In this document: piece by piece, positions 31,034-40,035 of the stretch
How the letters are laid out: each line of letters begins with the position of its first letter
Position numbering within the stretch: the stretch's first letter is position 1
DNA from: Methylobacillus flagellatus KT
Lineage (GTDB): Bacteria > Pseudomonadota > Gammaproteobacteria > Burkholderiales > Methylophilaceae
DNA length: 64,000 nt
Reading direction: 5' to 3'
NCBI RefSeq assembly: GCF_000013705.1
Contig: NC_007947.1
Span: forward strand, 2,356,001-2,420,000
Position numbers and translations under genes: made by a program
Notes under the pieces: model-generated
The model's database searches: none
The model's input: only the letters and a program-made list of their open reading frames with translations
Told to the model about the DNA's origin: nothing

Positions 31034-31079
31034 CAGCATCCTCTTTCCCTGAATTCACCAGGATTTTGTCGCACTCGAT

Positions 31080-31871
31080 ATGGAATTGATACTTTATCTT
31101 ATTGCCGGAGCTGGCGCGGGGATTTTGTCGGGGCTGCTGGGCGTAGGCGGAGGCACCGTGATCGTGCCCATCCTTGTCTTCATCTTCACTTCACTGGCAT
31201 TTCCGCCGCAGCACATTATGCATATCGCGCTCGGCACCTCGCTGGCGACCATCATTGTCACCTCGATTTCCTCGGCGCGCGCCCATCACAGGAAACAGAA
31301 TGTGCATTGGTCCGCCGTCAGGCTGATCGCGCCCGGCATCGTTATCGGCACACTGCTTGGCGCCGTACTGGCCGGCCAACTGGATACTGTGATACTCAAA
31401 GTGATATTTGCGGTGTTCGTGTTACTGATTGCCACCCAGATGGTGCTCAACTTTACACCGGCGCCCCATAGGCAATTGCCAGGCAGGGCGGGCACCTTGA
31501 GCATGGGAGGCATCATCGGCGTACTCTCCAGCCTGGTCGGCATTGGCGGCGGATCGCTCTCGGTACCGTTCCTGATCTATTGCAACTTCAATGCACGCTA
31601 TGCCATCGGCACCTCTGCGGCAATCGGTTTACCGATTGCCGTCGCCGGGACCCTGGGCTTCATCATCACGGGCCTGTCGCAAGGCAATCTACCCGCATAC
31701 AGCCTGGGCTATGTCTACTTGCCCGCATTCGCGGGGATTGCGCTCGCCAGCATGCTCACGGCGCCATTCGGCGCCTACCTGGCCCATAAGCTGCCGGTCC
31801 AGGTGTTGAAAAAACTGTTCGCACTATTGCTCTACATCGTAGGCATCAAGATGCTCTGGAGCCTGGTATGA
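31080..31871 (+). CDS. TSUP (TauE/SafE) family membrane permease
   Basis: Polytopic protein of 263 residues with about eight membrane segments arranged as two halves. Each half begins with a glycine-rich motif: GILSGLLGVGGGTVIVPIL (residue 15) and GVLSSLVGIGGGSLSVPFL (residue 148). This internal duplication is the hallmark of the TSUP family, which exports sulfite, sulfoacetate and other anions. The substrate is unknown. Its stop overlaps the next ATP-binding gene by four bases (ATGA). Confidence 0.92.
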   Translation: MELILYLIAGAGAGILSGLLGVGGGTVIVPILVFIFTSLAFPPQHIMHIALGTSLATIIVTSISSARAHHRKQNVHWSAVRLIAPGIVIGTLLGAVLAGQLDTVILKVIFAVFVLLIATQMVLNFTPAPHRQLPGRAGTLSMGGIIGVLSSLVGIGGGSLSVPFLIYCNFNARYAIGTSAAIGLPIAVAGTLGFIITGLSQGNLPAYSLGYVYLPAFAGIALASMLTAPFGAYLAHKLPVQVLKKLFALLLYIVGIKMLWSLV

Positions 31872-32608
31872 GCCAAGAGTTCGTCATCGAAGTCGATGGT
31901 CTATACAAGTATTTCGACCAGTTCTGCGCTGTGGAAAACCTCAGCCTGCGTGCCAGGCGCGGCGTCACTACAGCGCTACTGGGAGGCAATGGTGCGGGGA
32001 AAACCACAACAATTGCCATGCTACTGGGGTTGTTAACGCCGACCCAGGGGCATATTCGCATTCTCGGCGAGGATATGCTGCAGCATCGCCACCGACTACT
32101 GCACCGCATGAACTTCTCTTCGCCATATGTCGACCTGCCGCAACGGCTGACGATACGCGAGAACCTCACGGTCTACGGGCACCTGTACCGCTTGCCCAGA
32201 CTGAAGTCACGCATAGACGAGCTTGCCGGGGCGCTACACTTGGATACGTTATTGAACAAGCGTTACGGGCAACTCTCGGCCGGACAGAAAACCCGGGTTT
32301 CCCTCGCCAAGTCGCTGCTCAATGAGCCGGAACTGTTGCTGATGGACGAGCCCACCGCCTCTCTGGACCCTGACACCGCGGACTCCATTCGCAGCTACTT
32401 GGAGCAATACCAACGTGACACCGGCGCCAGCATCCTGCTCGCCTCGCACAACATGGCAGAGGTCGAGCGCATGGCCACTGACGTCATCATGATGCGCAAA
32501 GGCCAGGTGGTGGACACCGGTACACCTGACGAGCTGCAGGCCAGGTATGGTCGCAATAACCTCGAGGAGGTGTTCATCGACATCGCACGCCACAAGGAGC
32601 CTGCCTGA
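31868..32608 (+). CDS. ABC-2 type transporter ATP-binding protein
   Basis: ATPase of 246 residues with intact motifs: Walker A GGNGAGKTT (about 38), signature LSAGQ (137), Walker B LLLMDEPTASLDP (about 155) and H-loop SHNMAE. The CcmA/NodI-like sequence and the ABC-2 permease gene one base downstream suggest a two-component exporter. The substrate could be a polysaccharide, lipid or drug. In contrast to the ABC protein at 18.4-20 kb, all catalytic residues are normal. Confidence 0.93.
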   Translation: MSQEFVIEVDGLYKYFDQFCAVENLSLRARRGVTTALLGGNGAGKTTTIAMLLGLLTPTQGHIRILGEDMLQHRHRLLHRMNFSSPYVDLPQRLTIRENLTVYGHLYRLPRLKSRIDELAGALHLDTLLNKRYGQLSAGQKTRVSLAKSLLNEPELLLMDEPTASLDPDTADSIRSYLEQYQRDTGASILLASHNMAEVERMATDVIMMRKGQVVDTGTPDELQARYGRNNLEEVFIDIARHKEPA

Positions 32609-33414
32609 TGCGGGATATCCAGTTCTCTCCACGACGCATTGGCGCAGTGGCATTGCGTCACCTCTACCTGATGCGTTCCTCATGGCCTCGCGTGCTGGAA
32701 ATGGTCTACTGGCCCACGGTGCAGATGATACTGTGGGGCTTCATCACCTTGTACCTGCAAGGTAACAGCAGCCTGATTGCACAGGCCAGCGGCATCCTGC
32801 TGTCGGGCGTACTGCTTTGGGACGTGCTGTTCCGCGGGCAACTCGGCATTGCATTGGTATTCATGGAGGAAATGTGGTCGCGCAACCTCGGTCATTTGTT
32901 TGTCAGCCCGTTACGGCCTTATGAAATGGTGGCATCGCTACTGCTCATGAGCCTGATCCGCACCCTGATCGGCATCGGCGGCGCCACCCTCATCGCCATC
33001 CCGCTGTTTGGCTACAACATCTACGATATGGGCCTGCCGCTGATCGCCTTTTTTTTCAACCTCATCGTCATGGGCTGGGCCATTGGCCTGATCGTATCCG
33101 GCATTGTGCTGCGCTACGGTATGGGCGCTGAAAGCATCGCCTGGGTCAGCGTGTTTGCCATCCAGCCACTCTGCGCCATCTATTATCCGGTTACCACCCT
33201 GCCTGACTGGCTGCAGCCTGTCGCCCTGGCCCTGCCAGCCAGCCATGTATTCGAGGGAATGCGTGCATTGCTGTTGCAGCACCGCTTTGAGGCAAGCCAC
33301 ATGGCCTGGGCTATCGGGCTGAATATCCTCTACTTGGCCGTCGGCATCGCGGTATTCCTCATCTATTTCCAGATCGCAAGGCGCAAGGGGCTGCTATTGC
33401 AGGTGGGTGAATAA
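32608..33414 (+). CDS. ABC-2 type transporter permease
   Basis: Membrane protein of 268 residues with about six segments. An amphipathic N-terminus is followed by the family-typical MEEMWSRNLGHLFVSPLRPYEMV segment (residues 87-110). The start overlaps the ATPase stop by one base (TGATG), giving translational coupling. It forms the membrane half of the exporter with the preceding gene. No terminator is evident after it. Confidence 0.9.
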   Translation: MRDIQFSPRRIGAVALRHLYLMRSSWPRVLEMVYWPTVQMILWGFITLYLQGNSSLIAQASGILLSGVLLWDVLFRGQLGIALVFMEEMWSRNLGHLFVSPLRPYEMVASLLLMSLIRTLIGIGGATLIAIPLFGYNIYDMGLPLIAFFFNLIVMGWAIGLIVSGIVLRYGMGAESIAWVSVFAIQPLCAIYYPVTTLPDWLQPVALALPASHVFEGMRALLLQHRFEASHMAWAIGLNILYLAVGIAVFLIYFQIARRKGLLLQVGE

Positions 33415-33705
33415 TCAGCTTTCTTCTCAGGGGCCGTCCATATCACCCCCATTCCGCCTGCAAGTGCCAAGCGCCTGAGGTGCATCATAATGGGGCTGCA
33501 CACGAGTCTGGGCGCGCTCAAACCTCTACGTGAGCCACACCTACATCCTTCCAGGATATGCCTGAGTCACGACTGGTCGAGCCTCGCTCACACGTCAACT
33601 ATCATGACAAATACACATGCCGGAAAGGCCATGCCGATTGGCCTTGGCGGAGTCGGTAACGATCTCAAGAGACGCTGATAGACACCCCTGCTACCTTTAC
33701 CGCAT
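33415..33705. other. Gene-free stretch between the ABC-2 permease and the ppa terminator
   Basis: About 290 bases without a supported gene. Only short open frames occur, none with a ribosome binding site and family match. A perfect 7-bp hairpin AAGGCCA/TGGCCTT with a 7-base loop lies at 33625-33645, with an outer GCC/GGC pair, but no T-run follows. The stretch could hold an undescribed RNA or simply be spacer. Confidence 0.35.
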
Positions 33706-33731
33706 AAAAAAAGAGGAGCATCGCTCCTCTT
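33706..33731 (-). terminator. Rho-independent terminator after ppa
   Basis: Stem GAGGAGC/GCTCCTC with a 3-base loop and seven T on the minus strand, 28 bases past the ppa stop. Confidence 0.9.
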
Positions 33732-33758
33732 TCGGGTCGGTCTTATACCGAAACCGGA

Positions 33759-34286
33759 TTACTTGCCGAAGCGCTCAACCCCAGCAACGATTTCCGCCTT
33801 GGCATCTTCCGGCCCCTTCCACTCGCCAACCTTGACCCACTTGCCCTTTTCCAGGTCCTTGTAGTGCTCGAAGAAGTGGGCGATGGGTGCCAGCTGGAAC
33901 TCGGGAATATCTTGGTAGGACTTGATGTCCTTGTATTGTGGGCAGATCTTGTCCAGAGGCACTGCCAGCACCTTGGCATCCACACCGCCGTCATCTTCCA
34001 TGGTCAGCACGCCGATTGCGCGACAGCGGATCACCACGCCCGGCTGCAATGGAATCGGGGTGATCACCAGCACATCGACCGGGTCGCCATCTTCGGAGAG
34101 CGTCTGCGGAATATAGCCGTAGTTGCATGGATAGTGCATGGACGTGCCCATGAAGCGGTCCACAAATAAGGCGCCGGAGTCCTTGTCCACTTCGAACTTG
34201 ATGGGCTCGCCACGCATGGAGATTTCGATAATGACATTGAAGTCGTTAGGGATGTCTTTGCCTGCCGGCACATTACAGAGGGACAT
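33759..34286 (-). CDS. ppa: Inorganic pyrophosphatase (family I)
   Basis: Soluble hexameric enzyme type, 175 residues, hydrolysing pyrophosphate from biosynthetic reactions. The core signature D-x-D-P-x-D-V appears as DGDPVDVLV (about residue 66), and other Mg-binding acidic positions (DKDSG, EDDGG-x-DAK) are in place. Single-gene unit on the minus strand with its own terminator. Confidence 0.97.
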   Translation of the reverse strand: MSLCNVPAGKDIPNDFNVIIEISMRGEPIKFEVDKDSGALFVDRFMGTSMHYPCNYGYIPQTLSEDGDPVDVLVITPIPLQPGVVIRCRAIGVLTMEDDGGVDAKVLAVPLDKICPQYKDIKSYQDIPEFQLAPIAHFFEHYKDLEKGKWVKVGEWKGPEDAKAEIVAGVERFGK

Positions 34287-34368
34287 TATTGTTCCTTAAT
34301 ATGGGTTGGATTGGATCATGATTTGAAGATAACGCGGGATTTTAGCGTAAATCAGGAGCAAAAATCAT

Positions 34369-34638
34369 CTATTGGTCAGCTGTGCGATCAGCAACCTGCC
34401 GCCTGCACTCATCAATCACCACTGCCGGCACGCACTTGATTCCCAGGTAGAACAGGCCCGGTACGATGACCAGGTCGTCCAACTGACCGAGGATGGGAAT
34501 GAAGTCCGGGATCAAGTCGAAAGGCAGCAGCAGATAACCCACCGACATGCCAAGCAGTACCCTGGCCAGCCAGGGCGTTTGCGGATGGCGCAGCACCAAC
34601 TGATAGACTGCCAGTTCGGTCTTGAGCTGCCGCGCCAA
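34369..34638 (-). CDS. YkvA family (DUF1232) small membrane protein
   Basis: Protein of about 89 residues with the DUF1232 core: a helix ending PLLVR-like TPWLARVLLGMSVGYLLLPFDLIPDFIPILGQLDD (residues 22-56), then a second hydrophobic segment. Its function is unknown. No ATG is present. The TTG at 34638 has no ribosome binding site, whereas a CTG at 34659 has AGGA six bases upstream and would give LKENLKKLARQLK, closer to relatives. The true start may therefore be CTG. It follows purC, whose amber stop is in the same reading frame. Confidence 0.75.
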   Translation of the reverse strand: MARQLKTELAVYQLVLRHPQTPWLARVLLGMSVGYLLLPFDLIPDFIPILGQLDDLVIVPGLFYLGIKCVPAVVIDECRRQVADRTADQ

Positions 34639-34671
34639 CTTTTTCAGGTTTTCTTTCAGGGGATATCCTGG

Positions 34672-35565
34672 CTAGAAAGGCTTCCCGGTCAGGCGCTCGA
34701 ATGCCTCGCGGTATTTGTCCGCCGTCCTGGCGGCCACCTCATCAGGCAATGCAGGACCCGGCGGGGTCTTGTTCCAGCCAGTGGACTCCAGCCAGTCGCG
34801 CACGTATTGCTTGTCGAAGCTCGGTGGATTACTACCGACCTGATATTGATCCTGCGGCCAGAAGCGGGATGAATCCGGCGTCAGCACTTCATCGATCAGG
34901 TACAGCTCGCCCGCCTCGTCCAACCCAAACTCGAACTTGGTGTCGGCGATGATGATGCCGCGGCCCAAGGCGTATGCCGCCGCTTCCTTGTAGAGCTGTA
35001 CACTGACGCGCGCCACCTTGTCAGCCAGTTCAGGCCCGATCAGCTGGGCGCATTTTTCCAGCGTGATGTTCTCGTCGTGGTCGCCGACTTCCGCCTTGCT
35101 CGATGGCGTGAACAAGGGTTCGGGCAACTGGGCCGCCTCCTGCAGACCAGCCGGTAGCGGGATGCCACAAACGCTCTGGCTGGCCTGATATTCCTTCCAG
35201 CCGGAACCCGCGAGGTAGCCGCGCACGATCGCTTCGATCGGCAATGGCTTGAGCTTCTTCACTACCAGCGCGCGTGGTCCCAGCTGCGCCTGTTCAGCAG
35301 GATCCTTCACCACGGTGTTGGGGTCGATGCCGGTCAGGTGATTGGGCACGATATGCTTGAGCTTCTCGAACCAGAAATTGGCGATCTGGGTCAGGATCGC
35401 TCCCTTATCCTTGATCGGTGTCGGCAGGATGACGTCGAATGCGGAGAGGCGGTCACTCGCCACCAGCAACATGTGTCTGTCGTCGATATCATAAATATCC
35501 CGCACCTTGCCCTGGTTGATGAGCTTCAGGCTCTTGATGCTGGAGTGCATGAGAGGAGTAGTCAA
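34672..35565 (-). CDS. purC: Phosphoribosylaminoimidazole-succinocarboxamide synthase
   Basis: SAICAR synthase of 297 residues, the long (non-E. coli) form common in Betaproteobacteria; ligates aspartate to CAIR in purine synthesis. [11 protein letters not shown] (about residue 20), [13 protein letters not shown] and the later DTKFEFGLD are family signatures. The TTG at 35565 has AAAGG 8 bases upstream and gives [13 protein letters not shown], matching relatives; the first ATG at 35550 has no ribosome binding site. It lies downstream of fba after a 260-base leader. Confidence 0.94.
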   Translation of the reverse strand: MTTPLMHSSIKSLKLINQGKVRDIYDIDDRHMLLVASDRLSAFDVILPTPIKDKGAILTQIANFWFEKLKHIVPNHLTGIDPNTVVKDPAEQAQLGPRALVVKKLKPLPIEAIVRGYLAGSGWKEYQASQSVCGIPLPAGLQEAAQLPEPLFTPSSKAEVGDHDENITLEKCAQLIGPELADKVARVSVQLYKEAAAYALGRGIIIADTKFEFGLDEAGELYLIDEVLTPDSSRFWPQDQYQVGSNPPSFDKQYVRDWLESTGWNKTPPGPALPDEVAARTADKYREAFERLTGKPF

Positions 35566-35826
35566 ATCGCGTACCTTTATCAAAAACTATTTGTGAAGGT
35601 CCTGTTCGGGACCGTCGGAATAAGGAAATTTCACATATCCGTAGCGCGCCTCTCAAGAGGGAAGCAGCGATCGGCAGGATGGAAGCCGCCACAGTCACGG
35701 TTCGCATGGCCCAGATATGCAGCGCTGCCCTAAATGGCTGTATTGATTGGGTTGCATAGCGCTTCCGGCTCAAGCAAATGATCCCGGCATTATACGCTGC
35801 AAACATCCGCAACCGTGAACAGGCGC
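35566..35826 (-). other. Long leader between fba and purC with several inverted repeats
   Basis: A perfect TATAAT lies on the minus strand at 35794-35789, about 225 bases before the purC start. The -35 is weak. Between them are complementary pairs AGCGCT (35758-35763 and 35721-35726), the palindrome CCTCT-CA-AGAGG region (35649-35660), and GGTCC/GGACC (35598-35602 and 35609-35613). No open frame is convincing. It may be a structured 5' leader for purC or carry a separate small RNA. Confidence 0.4.
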
Positions 35827-36876
35827 CTAGGAAACCACGTATCTCTGCGCCATTTCGTCGAGAGGGACAGGTTGGATTTGTGTCGCCCGCCCGGCAGAGC
35901 CAAATGCCTCGAAGCGTTCCCGGCATAATGTCTGCATGGCGCTGGTCGCGGCCGCCAAGATTTTGCGTGGATCGAATTCCGCCGTGTGCTCCGGCTGACC
36001 GAGAAAGCGGCGCAGCGCCCCAGTGAAAGCCAACCGCAAATCGGTATCGATATTGACCTTGCGCACCCCGCTGCGGATCCCCTTGACGATTTCCTCCACC
36101 GGCACGCCATAGGTCTCGGGAATCTCGCCGCCATATTCATTGATTACCTGCAGCCACTCCTGCGGCACGGAGGAAGACCCATGCATCACCAGATGCGTGT
36201 TCGGCAACCTTGCATGAATCTCGCGCAGGCGGCTGATGGCAAGTGTTTCACCAGTAGGCGGACGCTTGAATTTATAGGCCCCATGCGACGTGCCGATCGC
36301 GACTGCCAAAGCATCCACGCCTGTCCGCGCAACAAAATCCACCGCCTCTTCCGGGCTGGTGAGCAACTGGCTACGATCCAGACGGCCTTCAGCACCAACA
36401 CCATCCTCCTCGCCTGCCAGGCCAGTTTCCAGCGAGCCTAGCACGCCCAGCTCGCCTTCCACTGACACGCCCACCGCATGCGCCGCCATCACCACCTGCC
36501 GCGTCACCTCCACATTGTATTCATAACTGGCCGGCGTCTTGCCATCCTCCAGCAACGAGCCGTCCATCATCACGCTGCTAAACCCACTTTGGATGGCATG
36601 TAGGCATATCGCCGGACTGGCACCGTGATCCTGGTGCAGCACGACAGGAAGATGCGGATAACTGGCGATGGCCGCTTCGGCGAGCTTGAGCAGAAAAGCC
36701 TCTCCTGCATACTTGCGCGCGCCTGCGGATGCTTGCAGGATCACCGGGCTATGGCACGAATCCGCTGCGCGCATGATGGCTTGCACCTGCTCCAGGTTAT
36801 TCACATTGAAGGCTGGCACGCCGTAGTCATGCTCGGCAGCGTGATCCAGCAATTGACGTAGACTGATAAGCGCCAT
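35827..36876 (-). CDS. fba: Fructose-bisphosphate aldolase, class II
   Basis: Zinc-dependent aldolase of 349 residues. VPAFNVNN (residue 20), LHQDHGAS with the catalytic Asp and zinc His (about 83), HGSSSVP with zinc His (about 210) and [12 protein letters not shown] with the substrate loop (about 278) are intact. In a ribulose-monophosphate methylotroph it acts in cleavage and rearrangement of hexose phosphates. The ATG at 36876 gives the normal [10 protein letters not shown] start. It is 47 bases after pyk. Confidence 0.95.
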   Translation of the reverse strand: MALISLRQLLDHAAEHDYGVPAFNVNNLEQVQAIMRAADSCHSPVILQASAGARKYAGEAFLLKLAEAAIASYPHLPVVLHQDHGASPAICLHAIQSGFSSVMMDGSLLEDGKTPASYEYNVEVTRQVVMAAHAVGVSVEGELGVLGSLETGLAGEEDGVGAEGRLDRSQLLTSPEEAVDFVARTGVDALAVAIGTSHGAYKFKRPPTGETLAISRLREIHARLPNTHLVMHGSSSVPQEWLQVINEYGGEIPETYGVPVEEIVKGIRSGVRKVNIDTDLRLAFTGALRRFLGQPEHTAEFDPRKILAAATSAMQTLCRERFEAFGSAGRATQIQPVPLDEMAQRYVVS

Positions 36877-36923
36877 CCTACTGTATACCCTCAAAGATTG
36901 TTCGTCGCCAATATGACTGGCAG

Positions 36924-38366
36924 TCAGTGCCGCTCGCGCCTGTGCTCGCCTACTCTGACGATCTGCAGGGTATTGGTGCCGCCCGCCTTGCCGATCGGCT
37001 CGCCGAAGGTCAGCATCATGAGATCGCCGCGCTGCACAGCGCCCAGCCGCAATAGCGTTTCCTCTGCATCGTAGAGTATCTTGCTCAGTTCCTGGCTAGC
37101 AAACTCCACATGATAAGGATAGACCCCCCGGTACAACGTCAGCTTGCGTCTTGTGTCGCGTTCTGTCGTCAAGGCATAAATCGGCACATTCGTATTCGAG
37201 CGTGACAGCCAGGTGACAGATGAACCCGACTTTGTCAGGGCAGCAATCGCCTTCACATTCAAATGTTCTGCCGCATACACCGATGCCATGGCAATCGCCT
37301 CATCGATGAACTCGAATTCATCATTGATCGGCGCCTGAAGATGATGGCTATCATACTCCTTCTCCGCCTCCAGACAGACACGGTGCATGGCCTGGATGGA
37401 CTCGACCGGATAATGCCCCACAGCCGTCTCGCCGGAAAGCATCACCGCATCGGTGCCATCCAGCACGGCATTCGCGACATCGGATACCTCTGCCCGGGTC
37501 GGGATCGGGCTGCTGATCATGGACTCCAGCATCTGCGTCGCCGTAATCACCAGCTTGTTGCGCATGCGCGCCGTGCGGATCATGCGCTTCTGCAAGCCGG
37601 GCACCGCCGCATCGCCCACCTCGACGCCGAGGTCGCCGCGCGCCACCATGATCACATCAGCAGCATCGATAATCTCTTCGAGCGCATCTATCGCCTCCGC
37701 GCGCTCGATCTTGGCGACAATCGCCGCATGGCCGCCTGCCTCCCTGACCAAGTGGCGCGCCAGCTCGATATCCGCACCGCTGCGCGGGAACGAAACAGCG
37801 ATATAGTCTGCCTCCAATGCCACTGCCGTCCGGATATCTTCCTGATCCTTCAGCGTCAACGCTGGCGCAGAAAGCCCTCCCCCTTTACGATTGATGCCCT
37901 TATTGTTCGACAGCACTCCACCGGCCGCCACCGTGCAATGCACCTCGCCGCCGTTCACCGCTTCGACATTGAGCACAATGCGCCCGTCATCCAGCAGCAA
38001 CACCGCACCAGGCTCCACTTCGGATGGCAGCGTCTTGTAATCCAACCCCACCCGCTCCTGGTTGCCCAACTTGCACGCCGCGTCGAGGATGAACCTGTCG
38101 CCGGCCTTCAGTAGGATGCGGTCATTTTCGAACTTGCCGATACGAATCTTCGGCCCCTGCAGGTCGCACAATACCCCCACTGGCCGCCCGCTGCGACGGG
38201 AGATATCGCGCACCAACTCGGCGCGGGCAATATGGTCTTGCGCAGACCCATGCGAAAAATTGAGTCGCACTACATCCATCCCGGCATCCACCAGCCGCTC
38301 AATCACCGCCTCCTCACTGGAAGCCGGCCCCAGCGTCGCCACAATTTTTGTTTTACGTAATGCCAT
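36924..38366 (-). CDS. pyk: Pyruvate kinase
   Basis: Enzyme of 480 residues converting phosphoenolpyruvate and ADP to pyruvate and ATP. The N-terminus [13 protein letters not shown], the [14 protein letters not shown] block and the active-site segment [10 protein letters not shown], then ATQMLESMI, are complete. The C-terminal allosteric domain is present. Normally in one run with pgk, but here an AT-rich protease pair separates them. Confidence 0.97.
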   Translation of the reverse strand: MALRKTKIVATLGPASSEEAVIERLVDAGMDVVRLNFSHGSAQDHIARAELVRDISRRSGRPVGVLCDLQGPKIRIGKFENDRILLKAGDRFILDAACKLGNQERVGLDYKTLPSEVEPGAVLLLDDGRIVLNVEAVNGGEVHCTVAAGGVLSNNKGINRKGGGLSAPALTLKDQEDIRTAVALEADYIAVSFPRSGADIELARHLVREAGGHAAIVAKIERAEAIDALEEIIDAADVIMVARGDLGVEVGDAAVPGLQKRMIRTARMRNKLVITATQMLESMISSPIPTRAEVSDVANAVLDGTDAVMLSGETAVGHYPVESIQAMHRVCLEAEKEYDSHHLQAPINDEFEFIDEAIAMASVYAAEHLNVKAIAALTKSGSSVTWLSRSNTNVPIYALTTERDTRRKLTLYRGVYPYHVEFASQELSKILYDAEETLLRLGAVQRGDLMMLTFGEPIGKAGGTNTLQIVRVGEHRRERH

Positions 38367-38511
38367 GACAGCCTTTCCTTAGGATTTCTCAGTGTTCATG
38401 TTAATGCTGACATCGCCTAGGGAGAAGGGTGCATATTTTGTGTCATGAGATAATAGAAACCAATTAGCAGCTTACATCTACCCCTAGGAGTATTAATCGA
38501 CATATTGCACT

Positions 38512-39081
38512 TCATCTGGGAATGCATTGCTCTGATAATTTATGCAAATCCTTAAGATCATGATTGGGAAATAGATCGCAGAGCTGTTCAAATGTCACAG
38601 AGCCTAGACTTCCAACAGCATCACGCACATGGCGAGCAGCGCAGAACGTACCACTAGGCAGCAACCGAACCATATTTAAAGCTTCATGATAAGGGCCTGA
38701 GTGCGGAGACTGTATAGACGTAAGGTTAAATTGTTGTTGGGCATAGATTGAAAACTCAACAGCAACACCCTCTTCTAGCCAATTAGTGTATCCAGCCATT
38801 GGGTTCAATAAATGAATTGTTTCATGTGCCATTTCATATACAACGGTTGGCCAATAATTTTTACTCGCATAACTAAGCTCAGAAAATGCGCCATCAAATG
38901 AAGGAGTGTTACGGATATTTGGACCGTTTTCGTGAAACTGAGGTTGATAAATCTTTTTTGATTGATCTCGCATACCAACAAGCTCTTCAGCCCAATTGAG
39001 CAAAATATTTTGTAACGACCAAAGACTCGAAGAATCCGCTTCAGGAACTGATGTAGGTAATTGCATCATATGGTTAAACAC
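38512..39081 (-). CDS. HExxH metalloprotease-like protein of unknown function
   Basis: Protein of up to 189 residues that I do not recognise as a named family. It has a zincin motif HETIH at 86-90 and an EEG segment 13 residues later (Glu103, Glu104), as in gluzincins. No signal peptide is visible. It is 11 bases after the trypsin-like gene on the same strand, so the two probably form an operon. The codon and base use is more AT-rich than in the flanking glycolytic genes, pointing to acquisition. The start is uncertain: GTG at 39081 or ATG at 39069; neither has a strong ribosome binding site. Confidence 0.6.
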   Translation of the reverse strand: MFNHMMQLPTSVPEADSSSLWSLQNILLNWAEELVGMRDQSKKIYQPQFHENGPNIRNTPSFDGAFSELSYASKNYWPTVVYEMAHETIHLLNPMAGYTNWLEEGVAVEFSIYAQQQFNLTSIQSPHSGPYHEALNMVRLLPSGTFCAARHVRDAVGSLGSVTFEQLCDLFPNHDLKDLHKLSEQCIPR

Positions 39082-39092
39082 ACAATCATCAT

Positions 39093-39827
39093 TTAGATAT
39101 CACCCTGTGTCTGACAGGCTAGCAAAACTGTGATTTTCTGCGCATGGTCAGCGATAAATATAGGATCCTGCCGTTGCCACTTCCCCCAAGCAGAATAAGA
39201 TAATTGATATTTATTAGCGAACTCGACGATTGCATTATTGTTATAAAAGAAAATCCATTTATCTCCGTAACCCGCTGAACTCAGCGTATTAATGTTTGGA
39301 GCAGGGTATTTTGACCCAGCAAACAGAATACCTACCAAGAGACCAGCATAATCCAGGATCGGCGAACCTGATGCCCCGGGAAAAGCATCCATACGCATAC
39401 GCTGTATGAACGGCTCTTCGTTTGGATCGCTCCATACTTGAATCTGCCCCCACTTTGTTTGCAACCTAAAACGGTTGCGCTCTGGAGCAGAAAACCCCGC
39501 ACTAAAAATATCTTCCGTCTCAGTTGGAACGGATACGCTCCCTGTATTTCCATATACACGTATTGAAGCAAAAGCATCAACTGGCTTGTTAATACTCCCG
39601 GCAGCCAAGTCTGCTTGTGTATCAATCGCTAGTAGACTCACTGGATGCCAAGCACCATCAGAGGTTCTCGCATGAATAGATCCATCACGACACTCTGAAA
39701 TCACATGCCGATTTGTAAAAAAATCCCCATTGCGGTTATAAAAAAACCCTGTACCAAAGCTCATTACATTTTCGGGAGGCAATACACTTACCGAAACGAG
39801 CGAAAGAAGAGTGCTTGTTAAAATCAC
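39093..39827 (-). CDS. Trypsin-like serine protease
   Basis: Protein of 244 residues with an S1/HtrA-like catalytic triad: His41 in TNRHVIS, Asp73 in TQADLAAG and Ser153 in GASGSP. A hydrophobic N-terminal segment (residues 2-16) may be a signal peptide, though it lacks a basic n-region. No PDZ domain follows. The GTG start has GAAGGA 6 bases upstream. It is AT-rich relative to neighbours and lies, with the HExxH gene downstream, between pgk and pyk, which are otherwise adjacent in this type of cluster. The target is unknown; see findings. Confidence 0.75.
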   Translation of the reverse strand: MILTSTLLSLVSVSVLPPENVMSFGTGFFYNRNGDFFTNRHVISECRDGSIHARTSDGAWHPVSLLAIDTQADLAAGSINKPVDAFASIRVYGNTGSVSVPTETEDIFSAGFSAPERNRFRLQTKWGQIQVWSDPNEEPFIQRMRMDAFPGASGSPILDYAGLLVGILFAGSKYPAPNINTLSSAGYGDKWIFFYNNNAIVEFANKYQLSYSAWGKWQRQDPIFIADHAQKITVLLACQTQGDI

Positions 39828-39987
39828 AAATTTTCCTTCATTCTAGTATCAAAAATTAATCGGCCATCCTAACTTAGATACAGTAGGATAGTAGCAAATC
39901 ATCTTTTCAAACAACACTTGGATATCAACAAATAACTAGTACAGCAACTTGGCTTTGCTACACGCATCCAAAAGAGATCTTACAAAA

Positions 39988-40019
39988 AAATAAAGGAGCC
40001 CGCAGGCTCCTTTATTTTT
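39988..40019 (-). terminator. Rho-independent terminator after pgk
   Basis: AAAGGAGCC-CGCA-GGCTCCTTT with a long T-run on the minus strand, 16 bases past the pgk stop. It insulates the glycolytic genes from the protease pair downstream. Confidence 0.9.
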
Positions 40020-40035
40020 AGGCTTATCTTAGCAA

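Noticed and set aside
38367..38511. Two CCTAGG sites flanking the start of the protease pair as insertion marks
   Set aside because: Six-base palindromes 67 bases apart on the same side of the insert do not form a target duplication; no matching repeat was found on the far side.
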